Notes under the pieces: generated by a model
What the model saw: only the letters and a program-made list of their open reading frames with translations
What the model was told of the DNA's origin: nothing
The model's database searches: none
Source of the DNA: Pseudoalteromonas luteoviolacea DSM 6061
GTDB taxonomy: Bacteria > Pseudomonadota > Gammaproteobacteria > Enterobacterales > Alteromonadaceae
Assembly (NCBI RefSeq): GCF_001625655.1
Contig: NZ_AUYB01000128.1
Span: 1-64,000 of the forward strand
Reading direction: 5' to 3'
Length of the DNA stretch: 64,000 nucleotides
Program-made: the position numbers and the translations under genes
Shown here: piece after piece, positions 18,293-27,695 of the stretch
Position numbering within the stretch: position 1 is the first letter of the stretch
Layout of the letters: each line of letters opens with the position of its first letter

Positions 18293-18690
18293 ATGGCAAC
18301 TATTCACGGTTTAGGTATCCACGTATAGGTTGAGAAAGAGAACTAAAGTTTGCTTTTTAAAGGCGACGGACATGGAAAAATGACGCAATATACTTTACTT
18401 GAGAAAGGACGAGAGACTAGGGCTCATAATTGAGAGTTTCAGGCTGAACCCTAAGTTGAACTACTTCAGGTAGGTGACTTTACTTGTTGGAGCAATCCTC
18501 GAGCGTTACCGTGAAGGTAAGGCAGATTTGGATACATTATTCCACATCGAGCGCGTTATTACACCGACAGGGCGCATGCTCCGCCAGTGAATTGGCCAAG
18601 TGGTTATTCCTATATTGGGCCACCTATGTATTTCCGAGTATTTGTTTGTCAGGTTAAAGATGAAACTACTGCACTGAGTTAACCATAGAG
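18293..18690 (+). pseudogene. metE: metE remnant (cobalamin-independent methionine synthase), heavily decayed
   Basis: Reading across frames gives pieces of the MetE N-terminus in the right order. MATIHGLGI at 18293 runs into a stop. Shifting frame gives PRIG, a stop, then ERELKFAF. Next come VELLQVGDF, then ERYREGKADLDTLFHIERV and TPTG, and in another frame ACSASELAKW. Intact MetE has the order GLGFPRVG, RELK, LLPVGDF, DTLFRIGRGRAPTG, EMTKWF. At least four frameshifts, several stops and an internal deletion are present, and the remaining 600 or so residues, including the zinc site, are missing. It keeps the divergent position next to metR and its operators. Methionine synthesis presumably depends on B12-dependent MetH. 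Confidence 0.85.
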
Positions 18691-18706
18691 TTGGCACTTT
18701 GATAGG

Positions 18707-18740
18707 TTTGTAAAAGCCTGCCTAGGCGAGCTTTTACAAA
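18707..18740. terminator. Inverted repeat, probable bidirectional terminator
   Basis: An 11-bp perfect stem (TTTGTAAAAGC at 18707-18717 with its complement at 18730-18740) surrounds a 12-base loop containing GCCTAGGC. It stands between the metE remnant and the convergent GAF-GGDEF-EAL gene, whose stop is at 18761. Confidence 0.55.
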
Positions 18741-18760
18741 CTAGCGCTTTAGGTCTGAAA

Positions 18761-21157
18761 TTAAGGTTTAGTGTTCTGCGCAACTAAAAAAGACATAGCT
18801 TGTTGGCTTGGCATTGGTTTGGAAACTAAATAACCTTGACCTAGCTGGCATCCTTTGCGTTTCAACAGTGCCCATTGCTTTGGCGTTTCTATGCCTTCGG
18901 CGACAACTTCCAGTTGCAGTGATTTTGCCAAAGATAAAATGGCATCTATCAGAGGTGTCTCTTTGGTTGTTAGTTGGTCGACAAAACTCTTATCTATTTT
19001 TAATACGTGAATCGGGAGCTGGTGAAGATACCCTAAAGCTGAATATCCCGTACCAAAATCGTCTAAATATAGTTGCACCCCTAAAGGCGTGATCCCTTCG
19101 ATGATCTTGGTTGCCAATCCCAAGTTTTCAATCAACCCAGACTCTGTAATCTCAAGGCATAAACTGCCTTTATTCAAATCATACTTGTCATACAAAGTAC
19201 GGATGTGATCAATGAACTCTAGGCTGGCAAAATGTCTTGATGAGACATTCACGGTGACTTTTACACTAGGCAGCGATTGCTTTTGCCACTGTGCGAGTTG
19301 TTTGGCAGCCAATTCGAGAATATGCAAATCCAGCTCGATGATTTGGCCGGTATTTTCTGCGATAGGAATGAACTGGTCGGGAGGAACTAAGCCATTTCTT
19401 GGGTGGTGCCAACGAACTAAAGACTCAAAGCTAACGACTTTGGGTGCATTGAGTGTAAAAATAGGTTGAAAAAATAGCTCGAACTCTTGATTCTTAATAC
19501 CATGCTGTAAATCATTCTCTATATCTGCTTGATGCTTTAACTTGCTGCGCATGGCGTTGTTAAAATACCGGATCTGACTTCTTCCAGCTGACTTAGCTTC
19601 GTACATTGCTGCATCAGCTTGTTGTAGCAATGTGATGGCATTATCAGAGTCTCGCTCTGTAAATGCGACACCAATACTGCTGGAAGCTTGGAGAATATGA
19701 GAGTCAATGATAAAGGGCTTAGCGATGGCATTTGTGATTCGTGTAAGGGCTTGTGTTACCTCTAGTTCACTATTGATATTCTCCATAAAAATGGCGAATT
19801 CGTCTCCCCCAAGCCGAGAGAAAGTATCGGTTTTTCGTATACAAGTTTGAATTGCTTCTACAATAGCAATGAGAAACTTATCACCGACCTCATGGCCGAG
19901 GGAGTCATTAATACTTTTGAACCTATCTAGATCCAGATAGATAAGGCAGTGCAACTTGGTGGCTTGGCTTCTACCAAGTGACAAAATGGCGTGCTTCATT
20001 CGCTCAATCAATAAATATCGATTTGCAAGTCCAGTGAGCTCATCGTGCAAAGCTCGGTGCTCTAAAGCTTGTTTTGCTAGCCTACGGTCGATTGCCATAC
20101 TGATTTGGCGGCTAATATAAGTCAATATAGAGTAATGTTGACTGCTAAAAGTGTCCTCTTCCTCATAGCTTTGTAAAACAATCACACCTTGATATTGATC
20201 ATTTACGACAAATGGTACTCCGAGCCAGGCTAGCGGAGTGCGGCCAACCATTTTAAATTCACCCTTATCAACAAAGCTTTGGAATTGCTGCCGATCACAC
20301 ATTAAAGCCGATTGCGAACGTATTACATAATAGGATGCGGTCTGTTTTAATTGCGACTTTGAAACTTTTTGCTGGGCAGGGCATTTGATTCCACCTTCGA
20401 TTAAGTATTCGATTTCCAGCATATCTTGCTTGGTATCATAGATGCCAATAAAGAAGTTTTCAGCAGGTAACAGGGTGTAGATAATCTGATATAGCTCATC
20501 ATAGAATGTATCTAGTTCTCTTGAGTGATAAGTGATATTGGCTATTTTGAGGATACACTTTTCAAGTAATTGAGCTTCGTTGAGCTGTGATACGGTTGCC
20601 GTCAGATGATCCACAGTTCTCACCTGATGGATCTTTGCACTGAGCAAGTGAGCAACGGTAGAGAGTATTTGTAGGTGGTTGGCACTAAAATAGTTTTGGT
20701 CTGGGTGTTCGCAATCAATTACACCAATAAGGTGTTCTTTATATACCAATGGCACACATAACTCGGAAAGGGCAGGTCGAGAGTCTGCGATATACATGGG
20801 CTCTTGTGAAACATCACCAGAAATAAATGGCTGTTTTGTTCTCGCAACGTGGCCAGTAATTCCTGTTTCAATTGATATTTTTCGTTGTAACACCTCATAG
20901 CGTTCACTCTCGTGAGCAACGCCCATACAGGCAACTGCTTCTAAGAATTGCTGGTTTGTATCCGTTAGATATATCACACAGTCGACAAACCCCAAGCGCT
21001 TCACCACCTGCGATGTGACATAGTCAAACAGTTCGTCAAGGTGGGTTATTTGCAACAAAGAAGATGAAAACTGATTAATAATGCTCAACTGTTCGGTTTT
21101 TGATTCTAGTTTTTTTTCAGACAGCATAGGCATGACTCGATTGCACAATAGGCACAC
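18761..21157 (-). CDS. GAF-GAF-GGDEF-EAL c-di-GMP turnover protein
   Basis: Soluble dual-domain signalling protein of 798 residues. Two GAF-type sensor domains occupy about 25-185 and 205-360, followed by a GGDEF domain with intact LGGDEFAIF (about 453) and a C-terminal EAL domain with ESLVRW, EITESG, DDFGTGYSAL, LKIDKSFV and VAEGIET. Both catalytic signatures look active, so it may make or break c-di-GMP. No membrane helix is seen. Two starts are possible: GTG at 21157 with AGGA 4 bases upstream, or ATG at 21133 or 21127. It stands alone between the metE remnant and pyrC. GAF ligands are unknown. Confidence 0.92.
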   Translation of the reverse strand: MCLLCNRVMPMLSEKKLESKTEQLSIINQFSSSLLQITHLDELFDYVTSQVVKRLGFVDCVIYLTDTNQQFLEAVACMGVAHESERYEVLQRKISIETGITGHVARTKQPFISGDVSQEPMYIADSRPALSELCVPLVYKEHLIGVIDCEHPDQNYFSANHLQILSTVAHLLSAKIHQVRTVDHLTATVSQLNEAQLLEKCILKIANITYHSRELDTFYDELYQIIYTLLPAENFFIGIYDTKQDMLEIEYLIEGGIKCPAQQKVSKSQLKQTASYYVIRSQSALMCDRQQFQSFVDKGEFKMVGRTPLAWLGVPFVVNDQYQGVIVLQSYEEEDTFSSQHYSILTYISRQISMAIDRRLAKQALEHRALHDELTGLANRYLLIERMKHAILSLGRSQATKLHCLIYLDLDRFKSINDSLGHEVGDKFLIAIVEAIQTCIRKTDTFSRLGGDEFAIFMENINSELEVTQALTRITNAIAKPFIIDSHILQASSSIGVAFTERDSDNAITLLQQADAAMYEAKSAGRSQIRYFNNAMRSKLKHQADIENDLQHGIKNQEFELFFQPIFTLNAPKVVSFESLVRWHHPRNGLVPPDQFIPIAENTGQIIELDLHILELAAKQLAQWQKQSLPSVKVTVNVSSRHFASLEFIDHIRTLYDKYDLNKGSLCLEITESGLIENLGLATKIIEGITPLGVQLYLDDFGTGYSALGYLHQLPIHVLKIDKSFVDQLTTKETPLIDAILSLAKSLQLEVVAEGIETPKQWALLKRKGCQLGQGYLVSKPMPSQQAMSFLVAQNTKP

Positions 21158-21456
21158 GTTATCCTAGATATAGTGATAATCTCAAATTATGTCGAAAATT
21201 AACTTTCATGAAACTGTAAAAAAAAAAGCACAAGTACTTAACTAGTTTTGTAACTGCTTAACTTTACGGGTTTTTAGCTAAGCTTGTAATTTTTCAAAGA
21301 AGTCCAAATTGATTAATTGTTTCTGCCTTAATTAAAACAGGGGCAATCATAACAAAACATCAATGGTTTAGGTTGGCACTATAAAATGAACTGAACTACT
21401 TTACTATCGGCCTTGCAGCGCCTATGATCGGGCAAATTCAGCAGTGGAAAACAGCA

Positions 21457-22497
21457 ATGACAAGTAATCAGACCCTTACTATTACTCGCCCAGATGACTG
21501 GCATGTTCATTTGAGAGATGGTGACGTTCTTAAAGATACCGTTCGTGATATTAGTCGTTACATGGGGCGCGCAATCATTATGCCTAACCTTGTACCGCCA
21601 GCTACTTGTACGGAAACTGCGCTTTCATACCGAGATCGCATTATGGCAGCAGGACCAAAGGCAGGTTTTGAGCCATTAATGGTGCTATACCTTACAGACA
21701 ACACGACGCCTGAAGAAATTAGAAAAGCGAAAGCGAGCGGCCATGTATTCGCTGCTAAACTTTATCCTGCAGGTGCGACGACAAATTCTGATTCTGGTGT
21801 AACAGATATTGAAAATGTTTACCCAGCATTAGAAGCGATGCAGGAAGTGGGGATGCTATTATTGATCCATGGTGAGGTAACGGACTCTTCAATTGATATT
21901 TTTGATCGAGAGAAAGTATTTATTGAAACTAAGCTGGCTAAAATTGTAGATACATTCCCTTCACTGAAAATTGTTCTTGAGCACATTACCACGAAAGATG
22001 CAGTAGAATTTGTTCAATCTGCACCAGACAATGTTGCTGCAACAATTACTGCTCACCATTTGCTTTACAACCGCAATCATATGCTAGCTGGTGGTATTAG
22101 ACCTCACTACTATTGCTTACCTATATTGAAACGCAACATTCATCAGCAGGCGTTGATTGACGCAGCAACTAGTGGCAGCAAAAAGTTCTTTTTAGGTACT
22201 GACTCAGCGCCTCATGCCAAAGACAAGAAAGAAGCTGCTTGTGGCTGTGCAGGTGCTTACACTGCGCATGCAGCAATTGAATTGTATGCTGAAGCATTCG
22301 AAGATGCAGGTGCACTCGATAAGCTTGAGGGCTTTGCTAGTTTCTTTGGTCCTGATTTTTATGGCTTACCACGCAACCAAGACACGATTACTTTGCAAAA
22401 GAGTGCTTGGCAAGTGCCAGAGTCTTACCCTTTAGGCGATACAAATGTAGTGCCTATCAAAGCTGGCTCAACAATCGATTGGCAAGTTGTAGAATAA
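21457..22497 (+). CDS. pyrC: PyrC, dihydroorotase
   Basis: Zinc amidohydrolase that interconverts carbamoyl-aspartate and dihydroorotate in pyrimidine synthesis. From the ATG at 21457 the protein has 346 residues (E. coli 348). It shows the metal motif [11 protein letters not shown] near residue 12, the carboxylated lysine region [13 protein letters not shown] near residue 100, [17 protein letters not shown] and [13 protein letters not shown]. An in-frame ATG at 21424 would add 11 residues absent from E. coli PyrC, and it has no ribosome binding site, so I prefer 21457. The gene is monocistronic. Confidence 0.97.
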   Translation: MTSNQTLTITRPDDWHVHLRDGDVLKDTVRDISRYMGRAIIMPNLVPPATCTETALSYRDRIMAAGPKAGFEPLMVLYLTDNTTPEEIRKAKASGHVFAAKLYPAGATTNSDSGVTDIENVYPALEAMQEVGMLLLIHGEVTDSSIDIFDREKVFIETKLAKIVDTFPSLKIVLEHITTKDAVEFVQSAPDNVAATITAHHLLYNRNHMLAGGIRPHYYCLPILKRNIHQQALIDAATSGSKKFFLGTDSAPHAKDKKEAACGCAGAYTAHAAIELYAEAFEDAGALDKLEGFASFFGPDFYGLPRNQDTITLQKSAWQVPESYPLGDTNVVPIKAGSTIDWQVVE

Positions 22498-22516
22498 TAC
22501 CTAGCACTGATTATTT

Positions 22517-22539
22517 GGGCCCGTTTTCTTGGGCCCTTT
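22517..22539 (+). terminator. pyrC terminator
   Basis: GGGCCC (22517-22522), an 8-base loop and GGGCCC (22531-22536) followed by TTT lie 20 bp after the pyrC stop codon. Confidence 0.6.
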
Positions 22540-23005
22540 CACAATATTGATGCGCTTATGTCGCTGTGCACTTCAAACTGTTAGAACACAATGAAACTAG
22601 CACTTAAAACGTCATGAATACCTTATTTTTCGGTTTTCCTGCCTATTGAGCCTTCGGTTCTTTACTCAAAATCATATCTTTCAAATCCCATAAATAGTCA
22701 TAAATTCAAAGTAAGTTACTGCCTAAATATCAAGATTTAAATTGTCATGGTGATGAAGTATGGCATCATATTCTTAACATAAACCCTTTATAAACATGAG
22801 CTTATTAAATCTTGGAGAGAGCTGCTTTTAAATGGATTAATACAAAATAAGTAAATAGTTAATTTGTACCTATTTTAAATAATATTAAAAGTCCTCAAAA
22901 TAATAGCTATTAATTTGAAATTATATAAATATAATATACTCTCAGTATTAGAGCTTTTTAATACTTCAATGAAAATTGTAATCAACATTTTGTGAGAGAA
23001 ATCTA
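22540..23005. other. AT-rich upstream region of the H-NS-like gene
   Basis: About 470 bases without a credible ORF, becoming very AT-rich after 22830 (runs such as ATTATATAAATATAATATAC near 22920-22940). Such DNA is a typical target for H-NS binding, so autoregulation of the next gene is plausible. I see no other feature. Confidence 0.45.
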
Positions 23006-23311
23006 ATGCGTGAAATAAAATCTTTTATTAAAACTGCTAGCTTCAATGAACTAACTAAAGCTCATGAGCTACTACAAGAAGCAATTGCTCAGCAACAAGA
23101 GCAAGAGCAAGCGCGAGTAGAAGTGCTAGCTTTGATTAAAGAAAAGGGATTAACGCTAGATGACTTAGTTGGTTCTGGTGCTACGGACAAGCGCAGCAAA
23201 GTCAGTCCAAAATATCGAATTGAGATCGATGGTAAAGTACATGAGTGGACAGGTCGAGGTAAAACACCAAAGGCGTTCGCGAATGTAAATTTAGATGATT
23301 ATAAGATATAA
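23006..23311 (+). CDS. Short H-NS family nucleoid-associated protein
   Basis: A 101-residue protein with an N-terminal helical, Gln/Glu-rich oligomerisation region (about 1-60, QQQEQEQARVEVLALIKEKG) and a C-terminal H-NS DNA-binding motif KVSPKYRI ... EWTGRGKTPKAF (about 70-95). The WTGRGKTP core corresponds to WTGQGRTP of enteric H-NS; the overall size and the KVxPKYR lead-in are closer to the ~100-residue BpH3/XrvA type than to the 137-residue enteric type. GAGAGA precedes the ATG. It probably silences AT-rich DNA. It is a single gene with a strong terminator, flanked by AT-rich intergenic DNA, which may point to acquisition. Confidence 0.85.
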   Translation: MREIKSFIKTASFNELTKAHELLQEAIAQQQEQEQARVEVLALIKEKGLTLDDLVGSGATDKRSKVSPKYRIEIDGKVHEWTGRGKTPKAFANVNLDDYKI

Positions 23312-23366
23312 ATATAAAATATTTTTAAATCATAATCTAAAACGAAAGGAACTATTCGGTTGACAT

Positions 23367-23397
23367 GGCGAGGCAGTAAAATGCCTCGCCTGTTTTT
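23367..23397 (+). terminator. Rho-independent terminator of the H-NS-like gene
   Basis: A perfect 9-bp GC-rich stem (GGCGAGGCA at 23367-23375 with its complement at 23382-23390) and a 6-base loop are followed by TGTTTTT. Confidence 0.92.
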
Positions 23398-23683
23398 AAA
23401 ATCAATACAAATGAACGCTATTCTCTAATTTTTTCCCTCTTATTAACTAGGCTTCTCAGTTGTTTAATTAAAGCTTAATGTTTGTTTTTGACTAGTTACT
23501 GATTATCGTTAAATTAGAAAAAATTCAATTGATTCTCTCTTCTGCAACATCCTGTTTGAAATTGTTACATCTACCTTATTTGAATTACCAAAAATAACTT
23601 ACGTTACACTTGGTAGTATGTCGTACATTGAAAGTGGTATACTCTAGACTTGAACCGAATGAGTTTCTATTAAGAGGTTTGTT

Positions 23684-25423
23684 ATATACACGCTCAGGCC
23701 CTATCAGCAAGAGGCTGTTACTAGTACGGTCGCACACTTCAAAAAAACATCTAACCCAGCGGTCATTGTCTTGCCTACAGGTGCGGGTAAAAGCTTAGTT
23801 ATCGCTGAATTGGCGAGAATTGCACGGCGCAAAATCCTAGTGCTTACTCATGTAAAAGAACTGGTCGAGCAAAATGCTCAAAAATATGAAAGCTATGGCT
23901 TAACTGCCAGCGTCTTTTCTGCAGGGTTGAATAAAAAGGAACTGGATCAACAGGTGACTTTCGCGTCTGTACAATCATTAGCGCGCAACCTAGATAAAAT
24001 AAATTCGTTTTATTCATTAGTTATTATTGATGAGTGTCACCGTGTGAGTACGGCGGAAGATAGTCAATATATGCAAGTGATTAGCTGCCTCAAACAGTTT
24101 AATCCAAAGCTTATGTTGTTAGGTTTGACGGCAACTCCTTATAGGCTTGGTCATGGGTGGATCTATCGTGAACATTATCACGGCTTTATTCGTGGTGAAG
24201 AAAATAGTCCATTTGCGAAGTGTATTTATGAGCTTCCACTGCGCTATATGATTAGTCACCAGTATTTAACACCTCCTCACAAAGTAGATCCTGCAATAGA
24301 GCATTATGATTTCTCTTCATTAACGTCGGACAGTTTAGGCCGTTACAGCGAAAATGATATGAATAATCTTTTGAATAGCCATACTCGTGCAACCAAAAGC
24401 ATTATAGATCATATTTTGATAAAAGCTGAATCAAGGCTGGGAGTAATGATATTTGCGGCAACTGTAATGCATGCAAAAGAAATTGTCAGTTATTTACCTG
24501 AAAGCGAAACCGAATTGGTGATTGGTGATACCGAAAATAAGCAGCGCGACAGTATTATCGCGCGATTCAAAAATAAAGAGATTAAATACCTCGTTAATGT
24601 GTCGGTATTAACGACTGGGTTTGATGCACCCCATGTGGATTTTATCGCAATTTTGAGGCCTACAGAATCGGTAAGCTTGTATCAACAAATTGTGGGAAGG
24701 GGGTTACGTCTAGATGAAGGGAAAGAAGATTGTCTCGTAATTGATTATGCTGGCAATGACTTTGATTTATTTCATCCTGAAGTAGGCACTAAGAAGCCGA
24801 ACCCAGATAGTGAGCCTGTTCAGGTTTTATGCCCTGGTTGTGGGTTTGCGAATACCTTTTGGGGTAAGTTGGACGAACAAGGCAAAGTAATTGAGCATTA
24901 CGGCAGGCGTTGCCAAGGTGTGCTGGAAAATGAAGATGACAACGAATCGATACAATGTGACTTTCGATTTAAATTTAAAGAATGTGGTCATTGTGGTGCT
25001 GAGAATGACATCGCTGCGCGCCAGTGTTTGAGCTGTGGCGAGGTAATGGCAGATCCTGATGATAAACTTAGGGATGCGCTCAATTTAAAAAGTGCATTGG
25101 TATTACGATGCTGCGGTATGACTGCCGAAGTGATTAAACCACAAATATTAAAAGTCACCTATTTCGATGAAGATGGGGCCGATGTCAGCGAGGTTTATGA
25201 CTTCACCAAGAAGGGGAGTCGCTACTATTTCCATCGCAACTTTGCAAAGCGCCTTAAAAATGGCAGTGGGATAGGGAAATGGAACAATGCCAATGACGTT
25301 GATATAACACAGTTGTCGCCACCAGATTTTGTTATAGCAAAACAGCATAAGAAATACGGCTGGCAAATTAATGAAAAGATTTTTGATTACGAAGGAAACT
25401 ATCGAATCGCGGACAAAAGTTAG
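23684..25423 (+). CDS. radD: RadD (YejH), DNA repair helicase; apparent ATA start
   Basis: SF2 ATPase that acts in double-strand break repair with RecA and SSB in E. coli. The frame carries Walker A LPTGAGKS, IIDECH, GLTATP and QQIVGRGLR, then a C-terminal cysteine-rich region (CPGCGF, CGHCGAENDIAARQCLSCGE) and ends DYEGNYRIADKS, all as in E. coli RadD. The conserved N-terminus IYTLRPYQQEAV is in frame, but the nearest upstream stop is TGA at 23660 and there is no ATG, GTG or TTG before the TTG at 23771, which lies inside Walker A. AAGAGG (23672-23677) stands 6 bases before ATA at 23684, giving MYTLRPYQQ if ATA initiates. Either ATA or ATT is used, or a start mutation or sequencing error is present. 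Confidence 0.88.
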   Translation: MYTLRPYQQEAVTSTVAHFKKTSNPAVIVLPTGAGKSLVIAELARIARRKILVLTHVKELVEQNAQKYESYGLTASVFSAGLNKKELDQQVTFASVQSLARNLDKINSFYSLVIIDECHRVSTAEDSQYMQVISCLKQFNPKLMLLGLTATPYRLGHGWIYREHYHGFIRGEENSPFAKCIYELPLRYMISHQYLTPPHKVDPAIEHYDFSSLTSDSLGRYSENDMNNLLNSHTRATKSIIDHILIKAESRLGVMIFAATVMHAKEIVSYLPESETELVIGDTENKQRDSIIARFKNKEIKYLVNVSVLTTGFDAPHVDFIAILRPTESVSLYQQIVGRGLRLDEGKEDCLVIDYAGNDFDLFHPEVGTKKPNPDSEPVQVLCPGCGFANTFWGKLDEQGKVIEHYGRRCQGVLENEDDNESIQCDFRFKFKECGHCGAENDIAARQCLSCGEVMADPDDKLRDALNLKSALVLRCCGMTAEVIKPQILKVTYFDEDGADVSEVYDFTKKGSRYYFHRNFAKRLKNGSGIGKWNNANDVDITQLSPPDFVIAKQHKKYGWQINEKIFDYEGNYRIADKS

Positions 25424-25429
25424 TTTATG

Positions 25430-25460
25430 GCGTATGCAGGCCTAGTAGGTCTGCATACGC
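25430..25460. terminator. Hairpin between convergent radD and rraB
   Basis: A perfect 10-bp stem (GCGTATGCAG at 25430-25439, complement at 25451-25460) with an 11-base loop lies between the two stop codons. There is no clear T-tract on either strand. Confidence 0.5.
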
Positions 25461-25474
25461 AGTATAGGTTTAGG

Positions 25475-25813
25475 CTATTCTGCCATCAACCCCCATCCAT
25501 CACCATAGCCTTCATGGGCGTTAGCAATAGATTCAATGTACTGCTCAGTTTGGCCAAGTAGTTCATGAGTTGGGACCATAGTTACAGTTGTCAATACTTC
25601 CCATACACCCGTATCAGGACACTTACCGAGTTTAGTTTGTGGTGCTAATTCATCTTTGCCAATTGCTTCTACAAAGCGTTCAGCATTGTCTTTTTGTTCG
25701 AATAGAATGTAGAAATCAATCTTTTGCATTTGCGTAAGATCGACACCTTCAGCGGCGATTTCAGATAACAGCTGACCATTGTCATCGTTTGGAAATTGCA
25801 TATCATTACTCAA
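25475..25813 (-). CDS. rraB: RraB, regulator of ribonuclease E activity
   Basis: A 112-residue cytoplasmic protein of the RraB family, which in E. coli binds the C-terminal scaffold of RNase E and changes degradosome activity. Family features are the acidic N-terminus (FPNDDNGQLLSEIAAEGVDL), the central VDFYILFEQKDNAERFVEAI-like strand and helix (here KIDFYILFEQKDNAERF) and the C-terminal HEGYGDGWG. It is divergent from tamA, 101 bp away. Confidence 0.9.
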   Translation of the reverse strand: MSNDMQFPNDDNGQLLSEIAAEGVDLTQMQKIDFYILFEQKDNAERFVEAIGKDELAPQTKLGKCPDTGVWEVLTTVTMVPTHELLGQTEQYIESIANAHEGYGDGWGLMAE

Positions 25814-25914
25814 TTAGTAGAATTGCCTATATTGTCCGTTATCCAAGATGAAATAAAAAGCATCACTGTAAAATTTTTGTCGTTAATTGCGCGTTCTATG
25901 TGTTAATTTGACCC

Positions 25915-27693
25915 GTGTACAGAGTAATTTGCTGCACAAATAACAACAACGCTGAATCAAAGAGTCCCTTAGTGCCACAAATCATTTATTTCCTTGTCGT
26001 TTTATGCCTGTGTATACAGCCTTCTGTGGCTAGCTCACAGCAATTAATTGATGAAATCAATGTTGAATCAAAAGCGCAAGCCGCTTCAGATAATGTCGCC
26101 CAATACCTCACCAAGTATCAAGGTGTGGTGTTTACACATAGCCGTAAAACAGCCATCGAAAAAGACATAAACTCAGCGTTACAAGCTCTAGGCTATTATG
26201 AGTATAACAGTGTCATTCAGTACGAAGTGGATAGCCAGACTTTACAAGTAATCCTGTCACTACAAGAGCCGGTTCATTGGCAAAATGTTGACGTGCGGAT
26301 TGTGGGAGAGGGATTGAATGATTCTGAGCTCCAAGCGGTTATTCAATCCATTGCACTTAAAAAAGGCACTGTTGTACGTCACGATGTTTACAGTGCAGTT
26401 AAAGCACAATTAGAAAGTGCGCTATTGGAACGCGGGTACTTTGACTATATTTGGCAGCAACGTAAATTGGAAGTCAGCTTAAAACAGAGAATAGCGCAGG
26501 CTGCACTAGTTATTGACTCTGGTACGCGTTATCGATTTGGCGAGCTACAACTTGCAGGGAACTCAAAAGCACACAAATTTATCACGCAGCTGGTTCCATT
26601 TAACCAAAATACCCCGTATCAAGCTAAACTATTGAGCGACTATAGCCTTGCATTAAGTGGTACTCCGTACTTTGCCAATGTGAAGGTTTACCCACTTTTA
26701 AAATCAAGAAAACCTCATGCAGTACCTATCCGAGTTGAGGTGACTGATAAACCCGAGAATAGCTTTGAAGTAGGAGGGGGCTATAGCACAGATCTGGGAG
26801 CCAAGTTTAGAGGTAAATGGAGCAAACCCTGGGTTAGTGAAGGCGGACATTCTTTTGTCTCAGATCTTAATTTGTCGCAGCGCCAGCAGGATGTGACAGC
26901 AGCTTATACAATCCCTGTAAATGACCCAAATACTGATGTATATCGTGTACTTGGAGGCTATCAGTTACAGGATGAATTGACCGAGGGCGTTAAAAGCAAG
27001 TCGTGGAATATTCAATTACAGAGGCAGTGGCTTTTGCAAAGTAATTGGGTTCGAACTGCATTTCTAAAACGTGAACACGAAAAAAGTGAGCAGCAGGGGT
27101 TGAATCTTGATACGGAAATGTTGATACCCGGAATTAGCTTTGCGAAGAAGCAAAGCAAAGGGGGCATGACGCCTTATTGGGGTAGTGAGCAACTAATTAC
27201 ATTTGAAGCTGCGCACGACAGCATTATTTCATCGACCTCTTTGATTAAAATTCACTGGAAACAAGCTTGGCTGAGGCAGTACAAGGAGCGGCATATGCTA
27301 TTGCTCCGCGGAGAACTTGGAGCAATGGTGGTTAGTGAGTTTGATAAAACTCCCCTTAATTTGCGCTTTTTTGCAGGCGGCGACCAAAGTGTCCGCGGCT
27401 TTGCATTTCAATCTATTTCCCCGCGGGGAGAGCAAGGGCAATTAACCGGGGGAAAATATTTGGTGACGGTCAGTACAGAATATAACTATCAATTTTTGCC
27501 GAATTGGCGTGCAGCACTATTTGTTGATGTAGGAACAGCAACCAATGACTTTAGCGAAAAATGGTCTGTGGGTGCTGGATTTGGGTTTAGATATGTAACG
27601 CCTGTTGGACCAATTAGGGTAGATCATGCTTGGGGGCTCAGTAAGCCAAGCCGAAGTACACGTTTAAGTATTGTGATTGGCCCAGAGATATAG
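25915..27693 (+). CDS. tamA: TamA, outer-membrane translocation and assembly module protein
   Basis: Omp85-family barrel of the TAM complex, which helps insert outer-membrane proteins and takes part with TamB in lipid transport. The 592 residues contain a signal peptide (IIYFLVVLCLCIQPSVAS), three POTRA domains (about 45-275) and a 16-strand barrel. In the barrel, RFFAGGDQSVRGFAFQSI carries the Omp85 (V/I)RG(F/Y) loop motif, and GFGFRYVTPVGPIRVDHAWGL precedes the C-terminal strand. The GTG at 25915 gives a long n-region; an in-frame GTG at 25972 (VPQIIYFLVV) is an alternative. It is followed 2 bp later by tamB. Confidence 0.94.
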   Translation: MYRVICCTNNNNAESKSPLVPQIIYFLVVLCLCIQPSVASSQQLIDEINVESKAQAASDNVAQYLTKYQGVVFTHSRKTAIEKDINSALQALGYYEYNSVIQYEVDSQTLQVILSLQEPVHWQNVDVRIVGEGLNDSELQAVIQSIALKKGTVVRHDVYSAVKAQLESALLERGYFDYIWQQRKLEVSLKQRIAQAALVIDSGTRYRFGELQLAGNSKAHKFITQLVPFNQNTPYQAKLLSDYSLALSGTPYFANVKVYPLLKSRKPHAVPIRVEVTDKPENSFEVGGGYSTDLGAKFRGKWSKPWVSEGGHSFVSDLNLSQRQQDVTAAYTIPVNDPNTDVYRVLGGYQLQDELTEGVKSKSWNIQLQRQWLLQSNWVRTAFLKREHEKSEQQGLNLDTEMLIPGISFAKKQSKGGMTPYWGSEQLITFEAAHDSIISSTSLIKIHWKQAWLRQYKERHMLLLRGELGAMVVSEFDKTPLNLRFFAGGDQSVRGFAFQSISPRGEQGQLTGGKYLVTVSTEYNYQFLPNWRAALFVDVGTATNDFSEKWSVGAGFGFRYVTPVGPIRVDHAWGLSKPSRSTRLSIVIGPEI

Positions 27694-27695
27694 AG

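Noticed and set aside
18506-18697. Minus-strand 63-codon frame
   Set aside because: It overlaps the metE remnant read on the plus strand and has no recognisable product.
23610-23798. 62-codon frame overlapping the radD start
   Set aside because: It is out of frame with radD, has no family match, and only covers the region because that segment lacks stops in this frame.
23771-25423. radD as a 550-residue protein starting at the TTG of the Walker A motif
   Set aside because: Conserved RadD sequence continues in frame for 29 codons upstream, so this start would destroy the nucleotide-binding loop.
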